33,311 bases of DNA from Gammaproteobacteria bacterium UBA2810 (GTDB lineage Bacteria > Pseudomonadota > Gammaproteobacteria > Enterobacterales > Succinivibrionaceae). Numbering within the stretch: position 1 is the first letter of the stretch; each line of letters starts with the position of its first letter. The stretch is taken from NCBI GenBank assembly GCA_002351705.1, contig DEHC01000060.1, forward strand, positions 1-33,311. Direction: 5' to 3'. Under the pieces are notes generated by a model that saw only the letters and a program-made list of their open reading frames with translations, ran no database searches and was not told the DNA's origin. The translations under genes and the position numbers were made by a program. Below, piece after piece: positions 1-8,476 of this stretch.

Positions 1-138
1 CACGGGGTTATGCAATAGCCCCCTGAATTTTCAAAAGGTTTACTGGATCAAAAAAAATTTATTTAAATTTTAATATCATAAGCTGAGGATTTAAGGATTT
101 TTCCACAGAGTTTTATATTTGATTACCGGAGTGACGGC

Positions 139-513
139 ATGCCAGTCAGCAAAAAAGAATTAAAAAGTCAGCCGGGCAAGATTTCCCTTACCTTCAAGGT
201 AAAGAAGGAAGCAGCCGGAAACGCCAAGGAAGTTTATCTCCTGTTCGAGGGCTTCGGATGGGAGCCTGAGGAGATGAGGCTTCTTAAAAGCGGAGATTTC
301 AAGAGCCGTCCTATTTTCGTGTCAAAGGACGGTCAGAAGAGCTACCAGTACAGGTTCAAGCTCGTCAGGGAAGACGGCTCCGAGGTTTATGACAATGACT
401 GGAAGGCTGATGCCTACGTCAGCAATCCGTTCGGCGGGGAGAACTCCCTCGTCAACATCGACCAGGACCTGAGCAGCGAGAAGGATCAGGGTCCGGGCGA
501 CAAAGAGGACTGA
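139..513 (+). CDS. Free-standing CBM48-like (isoamylase early-set) glycogen-binding protein
   Basis: This 124-aa protein is one small beta-rich domain with no enzyme attached. The middle has the pattern of the isoamylase N-terminal/CBM48 fold: a strand ending FEGFGW (about residues 36-41), the pair YQYRF (69-73) and the closing segment NPFGGENSLV (about 96-105), which is typical of stand-alone early-set proteins that bind glycogen or related alpha-glucans. The N-terminus is lysine-rich and the last 15 residues are acidic and probably disordered. There is no signal peptide, so it should be cytoplasmic. The ATG at 139 follows GGAG with a 7-nt gap. It is a single-gene unit closed by a strong terminator. 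A role in binding or regulating glycogen is inferred from the fold alone. Confidence 0.7.
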   Translation: MPVSKKELKSQPGKISLTFKVKKEAAGNAKEVYLLFEGFGWEPEEMRLLKSGDFKSRPIFVSKDGQKSYQYRFKLVREDGSEVYDNDWKADAYVSNPFGGENSLVNIDQDLSSEKDQGPGDKED

Positions 514-554
514 TCGCCGCATTCCCGCTCCCGCCTGATTGGCTCATGCGGAAA

Positions 555-611
555 CGCCGGCTCCGCCATACCCGGTTCACTCGCCGGGCAGAGGGGCCGG
601 CGGTGTTTTTT
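555..611 (+). terminator. Rho-independent terminator after the CBM48-like gene
   Basis: The arm CGCCGGCTCC (555-564) pairs with GGGGCCGGCG (593-602) over 10 bp with one G-U. An inner CCCGG/CCGGG stem lies inside the loop and a run of six T ends at 611. It lies 41 nt after the stop codon. Confidence 0.8.
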
Positions 612-660
612 AAAGTCTCCGCCAGTACTGCCGGGTGGCTCGAATATTCTGACCGTGAGC

Positions 661-692
661 TTTTAAAACAAAGAAGCCCGCCAAAGGCGGGC
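661..692 (-). terminator. Terminator of the rpsP-rimM-trmD-rplS operon
   Basis: The 7-bp stem GCCCGCC/GGCGGGC (676-692) has a 3-nt loop. On the minus strand it is followed by a T-rich tract (675 down to 661). It lies about 35 nt downstream of the rplS stop. Confidence 0.85.
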
Positions 693-726
693 TCTTGTAA
701 AAGGGGCAGCGCTGTCAGCCGCTGAA

Positions 727-1098
727 TTACTCAGCAGCGTTCTGCTTGGCCTCAAGCTTCTCGCGGATACGAGCAGCCTTGCCCTTAAGGTCACGGAGGT
801 AATACAGCTTGGCACGGCGGACATCACCACGGCGGACAACCTTAACCGATGCAATCATGGGGCTGTGGGTCTGGAATACTCTCTCGATTCCCTCGCCTGC
901 GAAGATCTTGCGTACGGTGAAGGAGGAGTTGATTCCGCGGTTGCGCTTGGCAATCACAACGCCCTGATATGCCTGGAGACGCTCTTTGTCTCCTTCCTTG
1001 ACACGAACCTCAACGACTACGGTATCGCCCGGAGCAAAAGAAGGGATATCCGTACGGAGCTGTTCCTGCTCAATTTCCTGAATAATTTTGTTTTTCAT
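727..1098 (-). CDS. rplS: 50S ribosomal protein L19
   Basis: Ribosomal protein L19, 123 aa (E. coli 115 aa), which sits at the 30S-50S interface. The family signatures are present: the opening I-QEIEQEQ, then FAPGDTV, the [19 protein letters not shown] segment, [16 protein letters not shown] and [13 protein letters not shown]. The C-terminus extends a few residues beyond E. coli with a Lys/Ala-rich tail. It is the last gene of rpsP-rimM-trmD-rplS, 26 nt after trmD, and is followed directly by the terminator. The order matches the classic gammaproteobacterial operon, so the assignment is secure. Confidence 0.97.
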   Translation of the reverse strand: MKNKIIQEIEQEQLRTDIPSFAPGDTVVVEVRVKEGDKERLQAYQGVVIAKRNRGINSSFTVRKIFAGEGIERVFQTHSPMIASVKVVRRGDVRRAKLYYLRDLKGKAARIREKLEAKQNAAE

Positions 1099-1124
1099 AA
1101 TTTCTCACTACCTAGAATAAACTG

Positions 1125-1889
1125 TTAACTCTTCCCTTCGGACTGAGATTTCCGCCTCAGGTACCGTGCCAGACATTCCATCTGGTCATCAGTCAGAGCT
1201 AGGTTCCTAATCAAATCCGGACGCTTCTCGAAAGTGCGCCCGACCGCTTCTTCCATCCGCCATCTTCTGATTTCGCTGTGATTGCCGCCCCTGAGCACCT
1301 CCGGGACATCCATCCCGTCAACGCTCTCTGGCCTTGTGTACTGGGGAAAATCCAGAAGGCCGTGCATGAAGGAATCCTCCTCCGCACTGTCCTCATCTCC
1401 CAGGACTCCCGGAATCATCCTCGAAACTGCATCAATCATGATCATGGCAGGCAGCTCGCCGCCGCTCAGCACATAATCGCCGACTGACCATTCCTCATCG
1501 ATTTCGGAATCAATCACTCTCTGGTCGATACCCTCGTACCGGCCGCATACCAGAATCAGGCGCTGCTCACGCGAAAGCTCTATGACTCCCTCCTGATCGA
1601 GCTTGCGCCCCTGGGGAGACATGTACAGAACCTTCGCCCTGCCGCCCGCAGCCTTTCTCGCCTCAGCAATCGCCTCCCGTAGAGGCTCAACCATCATGAG
1701 CATTCCGGGACCGCCGCCGAACGTTCTCCCGTCAACCGTCGCGTATTTGTCATGCGCGTAGTCTCTGGGCGACCAGCACTGAAGCGATACAAGACCGTTT
1801 CTCACGGCCCTTCCTGTAACCCCGCATCCGGTTACGGCCTTGAACATCTCAGGGAAAAGCGTTATCACGCCAAACCAGTTCGCAGCCAT
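1125..1889 (-). CDS. trmD: tRNA (guanine-N1)-methyltransferase TrmD
   Basis: TrmD methylates G37 at N1 in tRNAs reading CNN and some CGG codons, using S-adenosylmethionine, and so prevents +1 frameshifts. The 254-aa length fits the family. It starts with the [12 protein letters not shown] type of strand, has the GGGPGMLM loop (about 58-65), and shows the trefoil-knot motifs [11 protein letters not shown] and [16 protein letters not shown] (about 115-147). The C-terminal DNA/RNA-binding half is also present ([21 protein letters not shown]). It begins 3 nt after rimM ends, consistent with translational coupling in the operon. Confidence 0.97.
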   Translation of the reverse strand: MAANWFGVITLFPEMFKAVTGCGVTGRAVRNGLVSLQCWSPRDYAHDKYATVDGRTFGGGPGMLMMVEPLREAIAEARKAAGGRAKVLYMSPQGRKLDQEGVIELSREQRLILVCGRYEGIDQRVIDSEIDEEWSVGDYVLSGGELPAMIMIDAVSRMIPGVLGDEDSAEEDSFMHGLLDFPQYTRPESVDGMDVPEVLRGGNHSEIRRWRMEEAVGRTFEKRPDLIRNLALTDDQMECLARYLRRKSQSEGKS

Positions 1890-1892
1890 ACC

Positions 1893-2420
1893 CTAAAAAT
1901 CAGGATCCCAGTCGACCGTTATCACCTTTGCTCCGAAATCAACGCCCTTCACGAACTGCCCGTTAATCACGGGGATCAGGCGCTCCTTCTTTCCAAAGGC
2001 ATCTCTCTCTTCCGCACGCACTATGAGCACGCTGTTCGAGCCGGTATCCATCAGATCATCCACCGTTCCCAGCGCATATCCGGCAGTATTCACCACGGAA
2101 AGCCCGATGAGGTCTCTCCAGTAATACTCGCCTTCCTGCAGCGGCGGCAGAACGTCGTCCGTCACGAAAACAGCCTGACCGGTAAGGAGCTTTGCCTCTT
2201 CCCTGTCAGATATGCCCTCAATCTTGCAGATATAACCTTCATTGTGGCGCTTCCATTCCGAGAGCTGAATGCTGCGCCATCCTCCGGCTTTTCTGAGAAA
2301 CCAGGGGGAATAGGTAAAAATGTTCTCGGGATTTTCGGTCTCTGAGATAATCCTGATCCAGCCCCGGACCCCGTAAACGGATCCGAACCTGCCGACTTCC
2401 AGATAACCCGACTCAGACAT
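1893..2420 (-). CDS. rimM: Ribosome maturation factor RimM
   Basis: RimM assists late maturation of the 30S head, near S19, and is 175 aa here as in E. coli relatives. The N-terminal RimM barrel opens with the signature VGRFGSVYGVRGWIRI. The second, PRC-barrel domain starts near the YYWRDLIGLSV segment and includes GTVDDLMDTGSNSVLIV and the closing IPVINGQFVKGVDF. It lies 17 nt after rpsP and 3 nt before trmD in the standard operon order. Confidence 0.95.
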   Translation of the reverse strand: MSESGYLEVGRFGSVYGVRGWIRIISETENPENIFTYSPWFLRKAGGWRSIQLSEWKRHNEGYICKIEGISDREEAKLLTGQAVFVTDDVLPPLQEGEYYWRDLIGLSVVNTAGYALGTVDDLMDTGSNSVLIVRAEERDAFGKKERLIPVINGQFVKGVDFGAKVITVDWDPDF

Positions 2421-2437
2421 CCCGACTCCGCCCCGGA

Positions 2438-2728
2438 TTAAGCCTGGGCAGCCTCTTCAGCAGGAGCCTCTGCCTTGGCAGCGTCAGATGCCTTGAAGAG
2501 CTCGACAAGCTTTGCTACACGGACAGAAAGCTGTGCGCCGACGCTCTTCCAGTACTCGATACGGGAAAGGTCAAGACGCATAGGAACAGACTCACCGCGT
2601 GCCTGGGGCTCATAGAAGCCCAGGATCTCGATGAACCTGCCGTCGCGGCTGCGACGGCTGTCGGCTGCAACAATGTGATAATACGGCTTTTTCTTGGCGC
2701 CGCCGCGGGAAAGACGAATGATTACCAT
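2438..2728 (-). CDS. rpsP: 30S ribosomal protein S16
   Basis: Ribosomal protein S16, needed for 30S assembly, 96 aa from the ATG at 2728. That start gives the standard family opening [10 protein letters not shown] and follows GAGG with a 6-nt gap. An upstream in-frame TTG at 2740 would overlap the ribosome binding site and was not used. Family signatures include [23 protein letters not shown] and LGFYEP. The C-terminal tail is rich in Ala and Glu. It is the first gene of the operon, with a promoter about 67 nt upstream. Confidence 0.96.
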   Translation of the reverse strand: MVIIRLSRGGAKKKPYYHIVAADSRRSRDGRFIEILGFYEPQARGESVPMRLDLSRIEYWKSVGAQLSVRVAKLVELFKASDAAKAEAPAEEAAQA

Positions 2729-2794
2729 TACAATCCTCAAAAATTACTAAACAAACTGTACTGAGACAGTCCACCCCTTTTTACAAGTGTGTAG

Positions 2795-2822
2795 ATTCTA
2801 CTCCGATCCTGGATTTTTTCAA
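2795..2822 (-). promoter_or_regulatory. Sigma-70-type promoter of the rpsP operon
   Basis: On the minus strand TTGAAA (2822-2817) and TAGAAT (2800-2795) are separated by 16 nt. It lies between the ffh terminator and rpsP and predicts a leader of about 60 nt. Confidence 0.65.
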
Positions 2823-2862
2823 CCGAAAATGAGAGGCAGGCTACAAATCTGATGGCGCATTT

Positions 2863-2895
2863 AAAAGAAAACCCGGCTCTAATGTCCGGGTTTTT
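2863..2895 (-). terminator. Terminator of ffh
   Basis: The 8-bp stem AAACCCGG/CCGGGTTT (2869-2893) is followed on the minus strand by a T-rich tract. It is 26 nt past the ffh stop and just upstream of the rpsP promoter. Confidence 0.8.
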
Positions 2896-2920
2896 CTGAA
2901 GGTCCGCAAAGCGGGAGGGA

Positions 2921-4276
2921 TCAGTGCCTGATCATCCTGGTGAGACTCTGGATTGATCCGAAGAGCGATCTGAGTCCGCCGCCGGTGAACTTCTTGACCA
3001 TCTTCTGCATCTGCTTGAACTGGGTCATGAGGACATTGACGTCGTGGACGTTAACTCCGGCGCCCTTCGCGATCCTGACTTTCCTCGGTCCCTTGATGAT
3101 GTCAGGGTTGGCCCTCTCCTTCGGGGTCATTGAGCAGATCATCGCCTCAATCTTGATGAAGGGCTTGTCGTCAATCCTGTTCTTGACCTCGTCAGGGACA
3201 GCCGAAAGACCGGGGATCTTGTCGAGGATCCTGCCGACGCCGCCCATCTTCTTCATCTGCTCGAGCTGGCTGAGGAAGTCATTCATGTCGAAATTCCTGC
3301 CGCTCTTAATCTTATTGGCGAACTTCTGGGCCTTCTCCTGATCTACCTTCTCCTCGAGATCCTCTATGAGGGAGAGAACGTCTCCCATGCCGAGGATTCT
3401 TGAGGCAATACGGTCAGGATAGAAAGGCTCAAGCGCGTCAAGCTTCTCGCCGGTACCGATGAACTTGATGGGCTTTCCGGAGACAGCACGGACAGAAAGC
3501 GCCGCACCGCCGCGCTCATCGCCGTCCGCCTTGGTCAGGATTACGCCGGTAAGCGGAAGAGCCTCGCTGAAGGCCTTTGCCGTGTTGGCCGCGTCCTGGC
3601 CGGTCATCGCGTCGACGACAAAGAGGGTCTCGACCGGGCTGACCGCCGCGTTGAGCTCCTTGATCTCCTTCATGAGATCCTCGTCGACATGCAGGCGTCC
3701 CGCAGTATCGACAATGAGCACGTCATCAAGGCTTCTCTTAGCGTCCGCAAGCGCGCGCTCCGCTATATCGACCGGCTTCTCGTCGGGAGTGCTCTCGATC
3801 CATCTGACCCCGGCCTCGCCGGCGACAGTCCTCAGCTGATCGATGGCGGCGGGACGGTAGACGTCCGTGCTGACGACCGAGACCTTCTTTTTCTGCTTGT
3901 TCTTGAGGAAGCCTGCCAGCTTGGCCGCCGTGGTGGTCTTGCCGGCGCCCTGAAGGCCTGCGAGCAGGATTACTGCCGGGGGAGCGGCCCTGAGATCAAG
4001 GGTCTCGTTCTGCTGCCCCATGACGCTGATAAGCTCGCTGTTCACCAGCTTGATGAATTCCTGGGCAGGACTCAGCGCCTCGCTTACCTCATGGCCGACG
4101 GCCTTGTCCTTCACGGAGTTTATGAAGCTCTTCACTACAGGAAGGGCGACATCAGCCTCGATGAGGGCGATGCGCACCTCGTGGAGGGCATCCTTAATGT
4201 TGTCTTCAGTAAGCTTGTTCTTCCCGAGCATGCTCCGGAAAGTGCCGGTCAGCCGCTGAGTAAGATTGTTAAACAT
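2921..4276 (-). CDS. ffh: Signal recognition particle protein Ffh
   Basis: Ffh is the GTPase of the bacterial signal recognition particle. With 4.5S RNA it binds signal sequences as they leave the ribosome and docks to FtsY. The 451 aa show the four-helix N domain, then the G domain with GLQGAGKTTTAAKLA (about 107-121), DVYRPAAIDQLR, DTAGRLHVD and TKADGDERGG. The methionine-rich M domain runs from about 325 to the end, with MNDFLSQLEQMKKMGG and the RIAKGAGVNVHDVN helix-turn-helix. It has its own promoter and terminator. In E. coli ffh is followed divergently by ypjD and then yfjD; here the corB/yfjD homologue is the immediate divergent neighbour. Confidence 0.97.
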   Translation of the reverse strand: MFNNLTQRLTGTFRSMLGKNKLTEDNIKDALHEVRIALIEADVALPVVKSFINSVKDKAVGHEVSEALSPAQEFIKLVNSELISVMGQQNETLDLRAAPPAVILLAGLQGAGKTTTAAKLAGFLKNKQKKKVSVVSTDVYRPAAIDQLRTVAGEAGVRWIESTPDEKPVDIAERALADAKRSLDDVLIVDTAGRLHVDEDLMKEIKELNAAVSPVETLFVVDAMTGQDAANTAKAFSEALPLTGVILTKADGDERGGAALSVRAVSGKPIKFIGTGEKLDALEPFYPDRIASRILGMGDVLSLIEDLEEKVDQEKAQKFANKIKSGRNFDMNDFLSQLEQMKKMGGVGRILDKIPGLSAVPDEVKNRIDDKPFIKIEAMICSMTPKERANPDIIKGPRKVRIAKGAGVNVHDVNVLMTQFKQMQKMVKKFTGGGLRSLFGSIQSLTRMIRH

Positions 4277-4319
4277 ATTCCAGTCTCCCGGATGTCATTA
4301 GTCCCGAATCAATCAGGCG

Positions 4320-4348
4320 ATTATACGAGAGAAAGATGGCAAATTCCA
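4320..4348 (-). promoter_or_regulatory. Probable ffh promoter
   Basis: On the minus strand a perfect -10 TATAAT (4325-4320) lies 17 nt from a weak -35 TGGAAT (4348-4343). It is about 45 nt upstream of the ffh start. Confidence 0.55.
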
Positions 4349-4386
4349 TGAAGGACGGCTCAGAATGTCTACTCCGGCCTAACCTC

Positions 4387-4395
4387 TGCTAAAAT
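4387..4395 (+). promoter_or_regulatory. Extended -10 element upstream of the corB-like gene
   Basis: TGCTAAAAT is an extended -10 (TGn plus TAAAAT), about 40 nt before the start at 4436. No good -35 is visible. The same element recurs upstream of darP and the gene ending at 29398. Confidence 0.45.
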
Positions 4396-4435
4396 TGGAG
4401 CCATGTTTACCACACAGGATACCCGCAGACACTAA

Positions 4436-5716
4436 ATGAACGACACTCCTCTCTCTGTGCACATCGCGACGCTGGTTGTTCTTCTCCTGCTTTCAGGGTT
4501 CTTTTCAGGAAGCGAGACCAGCCTGATGTCCGTCAACAGATTCAGGATCAGGCACCAGGCAAAGAGCGGCAACCTTGCGGCGCAGCGCGTCGAGCGCCTG
4601 CTCAGCCATCCTGACAAGCTGCTCACCATGATTCTAATCGGCAACAACCTTGTCAACATCTACGCATCCTCGATAGCAACCATCGTATCAATGCGGCTTT
4701 TCGGCAGCTACGCCGTCGCCGTATCGACCTTCATCATGACGCTTGTCGTGCTGATTTTCGGAGAGATAACCCCGAAGAGCATCTCGGCCGCGCATGCCGA
4801 GACTGTCGCCAAGCTGGTGTCGCTGCCGATTGTCTGGCTGATGTGGCTGCTTAAGCCTGCCGTTATCGTCATGAACTCGATCTCCCACCTCATCATGTTC
4901 ATCCTCAGGATAGATCCGCAGAAGACCGAGGAGGGCTGGCTGGGCGCTGACGAGCTCCGGACCGCGCTTCTGGACAAGAACGGGACTGCATCCATATCAA
5001 GGGCCAACAAGGACCTGCTGCTCGGCGTGCTGAACCTAGAGAAGATCCATGTAGACGAGCTGATGGTACCGAGGAGCGAGATCTACGCGATAAACATCAA
5101 TGACACCTTCGAGGAGGTCCGCGAGCAGGTCTCTGCCTCTAGCTATGACAGCATTCTCCTCTACCGCGACGAGATGGATGATGCGGTAGGCTTCATCAGG
5201 ACGGTTGACGCCATGAAGGTGCTGTCCCAGAAAGACCCCGAGAAGGCGGATCTGCTCCGCCTTACCCAGGAAATCTACTATATTCCCGAGAACATCACGG
5301 TCATGAGCCAGCTGCAGAAGTTCAGGCGCCGCCGTGAGCACATCGCCATCGTAATAGACGAGTTCGGCGACATCCAGGGCCTCATCACGCTCAACGACAT
5401 CGTCTCCGAGATAGTCGGCGAGTCGGCCTCGGACATCAAGAGCGACCGTGACAGGGAGTACAGGAGCCAGGGAAACGGCTGCTATCTCATCAACGGCTCG
5501 GCGAACATCAGGGAAATCAACCATGACCTCGGCTGGGAGCTCCCGACCGACGTGTCTGTCACCCTGAACGGGCTCATCCTTGAGAAAATCTGCGACGAGC
5601 CGCGGGCCGGGATGGTGACGGAGATAAACGGCTACAGAATAAGGATAACAAGGACCGGAAAGGCCGTAATCGAGGAGGCCGCGGTCTGCGCTCCGGAACA
5701 GTCTCCGCAGGACTGA
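4436..5716 (+). CDS. CNNM/CorB-family membrane protein (DUF21-CBS-CorC_HlyC)
   Basis: This 426-aa inner-membrane protein belongs to the CorB/YfjD (CNNM-like) family, linked to Mg2+/Co2+ transport or its regulation. Domains in order: the DUF21 membrane domain (about 1-150) with helices at about 8-25 and 60-110 and motifs FFSGSETSLMSVNRFR and LIGNNLVN; GEITPKS; a CBS pair (about 200-330) with VDELMVPRSEI and IDEFGDIQGLITLNDI; and a C-terminal CorC_HlyC domain with INGSANIREIN. The start at 4436 gives the expected first helix, but its ribosome binding site is weak. The ypjD gene found between ffh and this gene in E. coli is missing. The exact substrate cannot be read from the sequence. Confidence 0.88.
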   Translation: MNDTPLSVHIATLVVLLLLSGFFSGSETSLMSVNRFRIRHQAKSGNLAAQRVERLLSHPDKLLTMILIGNNLVNIYASSIATIVSMRLFGSYAVAVSTFIMTLVVLIFGEITPKSISAAHAETVAKLVSLPIVWLMWLLKPAVIVMNSISHLIMFILRIDPQKTEEGWLGADELRTALLDKNGTASISRANKDLLLGVLNLEKIHVDELMVPRSEIYAININDTFEEVREQVSASSYDSILLYRDEMDDAVGFIRTVDAMKVLSQKDPEKADLLRLTQEIYYIPENITVMSQLQKFRRRREHIAIVIDEFGDIQGLITLNDIVSEIVGESASDIKSDRDREYRSQGNGCYLINGSANIREINHDLGWELPTDVSVTLNGLILEKICDEPRAGMVTEINGYRIRITRTGKAVIEEAAVCAPEQSPQD

Positions 5717-5854
5717 CGGGGACGCCTTCGGGAAGGCGGCGGCAGACCGCCAGGAATACGGTGATTTTCGGTGAGCAGAGCCAAAATTTTACTAATTTTT
5801 TAAGGTTTGAATGCAAATTTGATCGTAAAATAGAGCTATTCGGGGACGCCTTCG
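5717..5854. repeat. Two 14-bp direct repeats in the corB-mdh gap
   Basis: CGGGGACGCCTTCG occurs at 5717-5730 and again at 5841-5854. The first copy forms the hairpin GCCTTC-GG-GAAGGC, and the second a short CGCC/GGCG stem. Neither is followed by a T run. The 188-nt gap otherwise holds the AT-rich mdh leader. Confidence 0.7.
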
Positions 5855-5905
5855 TGGCGCCGGCGATTTGATACAACAAATACAATAAGTAAGAAGGTAA
5901 AATCT

Positions 5906-6844
5906 ATGAAAGTTACCGTATTGGGTGCTGCTGGCGGAATCGGTCAGCCTCTTTCTCTGCTTCTGAAGACTCATCTTCCTGCCGGCTCTCAGCTGGCTCT
6001 CTATGATGTCTCACCTGCTACTCCCGGTGTAGCTCTTGATCTGAGCCATATCCCCACCGACGTGGAAGTAACCGGATTCACCGGCAAGGATCCTTCAGAG
6101 GCCCTCAAGGGCGCCGATGTTGTAGTTATGCCCGCAGGCGTTGCAAGAAAGCCCGGCATGACCCGCGATGATCTTTTCAACATCAACGCAGGCATCGTCA
6201 AGAACCTGGTCCAGGCCATAGCCGAGAATGCCCCCAAGGCATGCATCGCCATCATCACCAACCCGGTCAACAGCATGGTTCCCATCGCTGCCGAGGTTCT
6301 CAAGAAGGCCGGCGTATACGACAAGCGCAAGCTGTTCGGCGTCACCATGCTTGATACTCTCCGCGCGGAGACTTTCATCGCCGAGGCTCTTCACCGTCAG
6401 AAGGGTTCCGTAAAGGTTCCCGTAATCGGCGGCCACAGCGGCACCACCATTCTTCCTGTATTCAGCCAGGTTACCGGCAACACCCTTGATGACAAGACCC
6501 TTGCCGAGATGACCCAGCACGTACAGAACGCCGGAACCGACGTCGTCAATGCAAAGGCCGGCGCCGGCTCTGCAACCCTCTCCATGGCTGCTGCAGGCAA
6601 CAGGATGGCTCTTGCCCTGGTCAGCGCTCTCCGCGGCGCACCCGGAATCGTTGAGCCCGCATTCGTCGAGAGCGACAGCTCCTACGCTCCGTTCTTCGCT
6701 CACCAGGTACGTCTCGGACTCGAGGGAATCGAGGAGATCCTTCCTCTTCCCAAGCTCAACGAGCGCGAGCAGAAGGACTTCGACGACATGCTCCAGACCC
6801 TGAACGACAACATCAAGAAGGGTGTTGACTTCGCGCAGAAGTAA
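5906..6844 (+). CDS. mdh: Malate dehydrogenase (NAD-dependent, E. coli type)
   Basis: Mdh interconverts malate and oxaloacetate with NAD; in succinate-producing anaerobes the flux runs towards malate. Its length, 312 aa, equals the E. coli enzyme. The Rossmann motif [11 protein letters not shown] opens the protein (about 7-17), followed by [21 protein letters not shown], the substrate-binding [12 protein letters not shown] loop with its arginines, [16 protein letters not shown] and the catalytic-histidine segment [11 protein letters not shown] (about 175-185). The start follows AAGAAGG with an 8-nt gap. It is monocistronic, with a leader containing the 14-bp repeats and a strong terminator behind it. 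Codon use is rich in preferred codons, suggesting high expression. Confidence 0.97.
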   Translation: MKVTVLGAAGGIGQPLSLLLKTHLPAGSQLALYDVSPATPGVALDLSHIPTDVEVTGFTGKDPSEALKGADVVVMPAGVARKPGMTRDDLFNINAGIVKNLVQAIAENAPKACIAIITNPVNSMVPIAAEVLKKAGVYDKRKLFGVTMLDTLRAETFIAEALHRQKGSVKVPVIGGHSGTTILPVFSQVTGNTLDDKTLAEMTQHVQNAGTDVVNAKAGAGSATLSMAAAGNRMALALVSALRGAPGIVEPAFVESDSSYAPFFAHQVRLGLEGIEEILPLPKLNEREQKDFDDMLQTLNDNIKKGVDFAQK

Positions 6845-6866
6845 TCCTCACCTGTTTCAGGCAGAA

Positions 6867-6896
6867 GGGCGATCGAAAGATCGCCCTTTTTGTTTT
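6867..6896 (+). terminator. Terminator of mdh
   Basis: The 8-bp perfect stem GGGCGATC/GATCGCCC with a GAAA tetraloop is followed by TTTTTGTTTT. Confidence 0.92.
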
Positions 6897-6938
6897 CCCG
6901 GAAACGATCGCATCAGCGCCTGATTTTTCAAACCGGTT

Positions 6939-6967
6939 TTGTCAGAACGGCTTTCTGAGAGTAGAAT
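6939..6967 (+). promoter_or_regulatory. Promoter of pgsA
   Basis: TTGTCA (6939-6944) and TAGAAT (6962-6967) are 17 nt apart. The -35 matches the sigma-70 consensus at 5 of 6 positions. It is 36 nt before the pgsA start. Confidence 0.65.
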
Positions 6968-7003
6968 GTAAGGAGTGAAGTCAAGCAAGCCGGAAAGAAA
7001 GCC

Positions 7004-7621
7004 ATGTGGACAGTCCCCAATATCCTGACCATGATCAGAATCCTGATGATCCCTGTTTTCGTCATCCTTTTCTACGTTCCGGCAGATCACTGGGACTTTG
7101 TCTGGGGGAAACTGAGCTTCCACTGGATTGACTTCACCGCAGCCCTGATCTTCAGCCTCTCCTGCCTTACCGATCTGGCTGACGGCTTCATCGCGCGCAA
7201 ATACAACCTCTGCTCGAGGTTCGGCGCCTTCCTCGATCCTGTCGCGGACAAGCTGACCGTAACCACCGCTCTTGTCCTCATCGTAGAGCGCTTCTGCAAC
7301 AGCGATATCCTCCGCGGCTATACCTGGCTTATCACCATACCGGCCATTACCATAATCGGCCGTGAGATTGCCATTACCGCCCTCCGCGAGTGGATGGCCG
7401 AGATCGGGAAAAGGGCCGAGGTTGCCGTAAGCTGGATCGGGAAGTGGAAGACCACCTTCCAGATGGTTGCAATCGCCGGCCTCATCTGGGGAGTAAGCTG
7501 GGACGGCGTTCCGGCCATGATCTACCTCGCGATGCTCTTTCTCTATATCGCGGTTGTCCTCACCTTCTGGTCCATGTTCAGGTACTTTGCCGCAGCCTCA
7601 AGGTATTTCTCCATCAAATAG
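7004..7621 (+). CDS. pgsA: CDP-diacylglycerol-glycerol-3-phosphate 3-phosphatidyltransferase
   Basis: PgsA makes phosphatidylglycerol phosphate from CDP-diacylglycerol and glycerol-3-phosphate, the committed step to phosphatidylglycerol and cardiolipin, in the inner membrane. The protein is 205 aa. The CDP-alcohol phosphatidyltransferase signature is intact: DLADGFIAR, then nine residues later GAFLDPVAD (about 63-88), giving the four conserved aspartates. Hydrophobic segments lie near 10-25, 40-60, 105-125 and 155-195. The opening MWTVPNILTMIRI is typical of PgsA. It has its own promoter; no clear terminator separates it from the next gene. Confidence 0.94.
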   Translation: MWTVPNILTMIRILMIPVFVILFYVPADHWDFVWGKLSFHWIDFTAALIFSLSCLTDLADGFIARKYNLCSRFGAFLDPVADKLTVTTALVLIVERFCNSDILRGYTWLITIPAITIIGREIAITALREWMAEIGKRAEVAVSWIGKWKTTFQMVAIAGLIWGVSWDGVPAMIYLAMLFLYIAVVLTFWSMFRYFAAASRYFSIK

Positions 7622-7732
7622 CGTGAGCCGCCCGGATGTCAGTTTTCTGACCGTTTCCGTTTTTCCCCGGGAACAGTTGTTGCATTGAGACTGTCTGATG
7701 AAAGCGAGGCGGTTAATTTCAGGAGAGCGCGC

Positions 7733-8476
7733 ATGCACCGCATACCAGTAGTTCTGATCTGTTCCTGTTTCCTTGCCCTGTTCTTCTCCTCCGAGGCAAC
7801 TGCCGGCGGCGGGATGGTTGACGAGAACATGAGGGTCACCAAGGAAAAGGAGAACCTTGAGCACGAGCAGGAAATCGTCAGGAAAGCAGAGAGCGAGGCC
7901 AATGACGAGCCGTCAGACGAGCCCGAGCTTATCCAGCTTTACTCGCAGGACGAGCTCAACGGGCTTATTGAGAAGCATGAGCACCTAAAGCGCGTCAGGG
8001 ATGATGACTGCCAGTTCGTCAGGGATATCAAGGACAGGGCCTCAGTCCTCAGGTACCCTTCGTACAGCTACCTCTGGGGAGACATGCTGCTCACCGCGAC
8101 CTGCGTGAAGCAGGATGTGGCAAACGGCATCAAGTACATGCAGTACTCGGCCGAGGAGGGAATGCCGGAGGCGATGCTCAGGCTCGGCATGTTCTACGAG
8201 AACGGCACCTATGTGAACCAGGACAGAAGCCTTGCGAGGCTTTATCTCCGCGAGGCCGCATCGCTCAGGAACAGGGACGCGAGGCTTGAGTGGGCGAGGC
8301 TCCTCACGGACGGCAAGGGCTCGCCCGCCGAGATGGAGCAGGCCTACAGCTGGCTGTTCTTCTCCGTATACAACACCGAGGAAAGGCGCAGTGACGCAAG
8401 GAAGGTGCTCGAGACGCTCGGCTCCATGATGCCGCCCTCTGTTGTGAAGGCGGCAAGGACCCATGAGTATCACTGA
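7733..8476 (+). CDS. motX: MotX-like secreted Sel1-repeat protein (flagellar motor T-ring)
   Basis: The 247-aa protein begins with a signal peptide (hydrophobic about 4-20, likely cleavage after ATA at 24). The ATG at 7733 is chosen because it follows AGGAG at 7 nt and starts the signal peptide; an in-frame ATG at 7685 lacks both. A charged linker precedes a region resembling Vibrio MotX as I remember it: YSQDELNGLIEKHEHLKRV, an SYLWGDMLL segment, and Sel1-type repeats (about 125-200, AMLRLGMFYENGTYVNQD and LYLREAASLRNRDARLEWARLL) with helix-turn-helix spacing. MotX is a periplasmic part of sodium-driven flagellar motors that helps place PomAB stators. No other flagellar gene is nearby, which is also common for motX. 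Another Sel1 protein remains possible. Confidence 0.7.
   Translation: MHRIPVVLICSCFLALFFSSEATAGGGMVDENMRVTKEKENLEHEQEIVRKAESEANDEPSDEPELIQLYSQDELNGLIEKHEHLKRVRDDDCQFVRDIKDRASVLRYPSYSYLWGDMLLTATCVKQDVANGIKYMQYSAEEGMPEAMLRLGMFYENGTYVNQDRSLARLYLREAASLRNRDARLEWARLLTDGKGSPAEMEQAYSWLFFSVYNTEERRSDARKVLETLGSMMPPSVVKAARTHEYH

Noticed and set aside
4..22. Hairpin GGGGTTAT-GCA-ATAGCCCC at the left edge
   Set aside because: The stem is plausible (8 bp with a G-U), but the T run is weak and the upstream gene is outside the window, so it was not called as a terminator.
3689..4351. Open frame of 220 aa on the plus strand across ffh
   Set aside because: ffh is unmistakable on the other strand; the shadow frame has no features.
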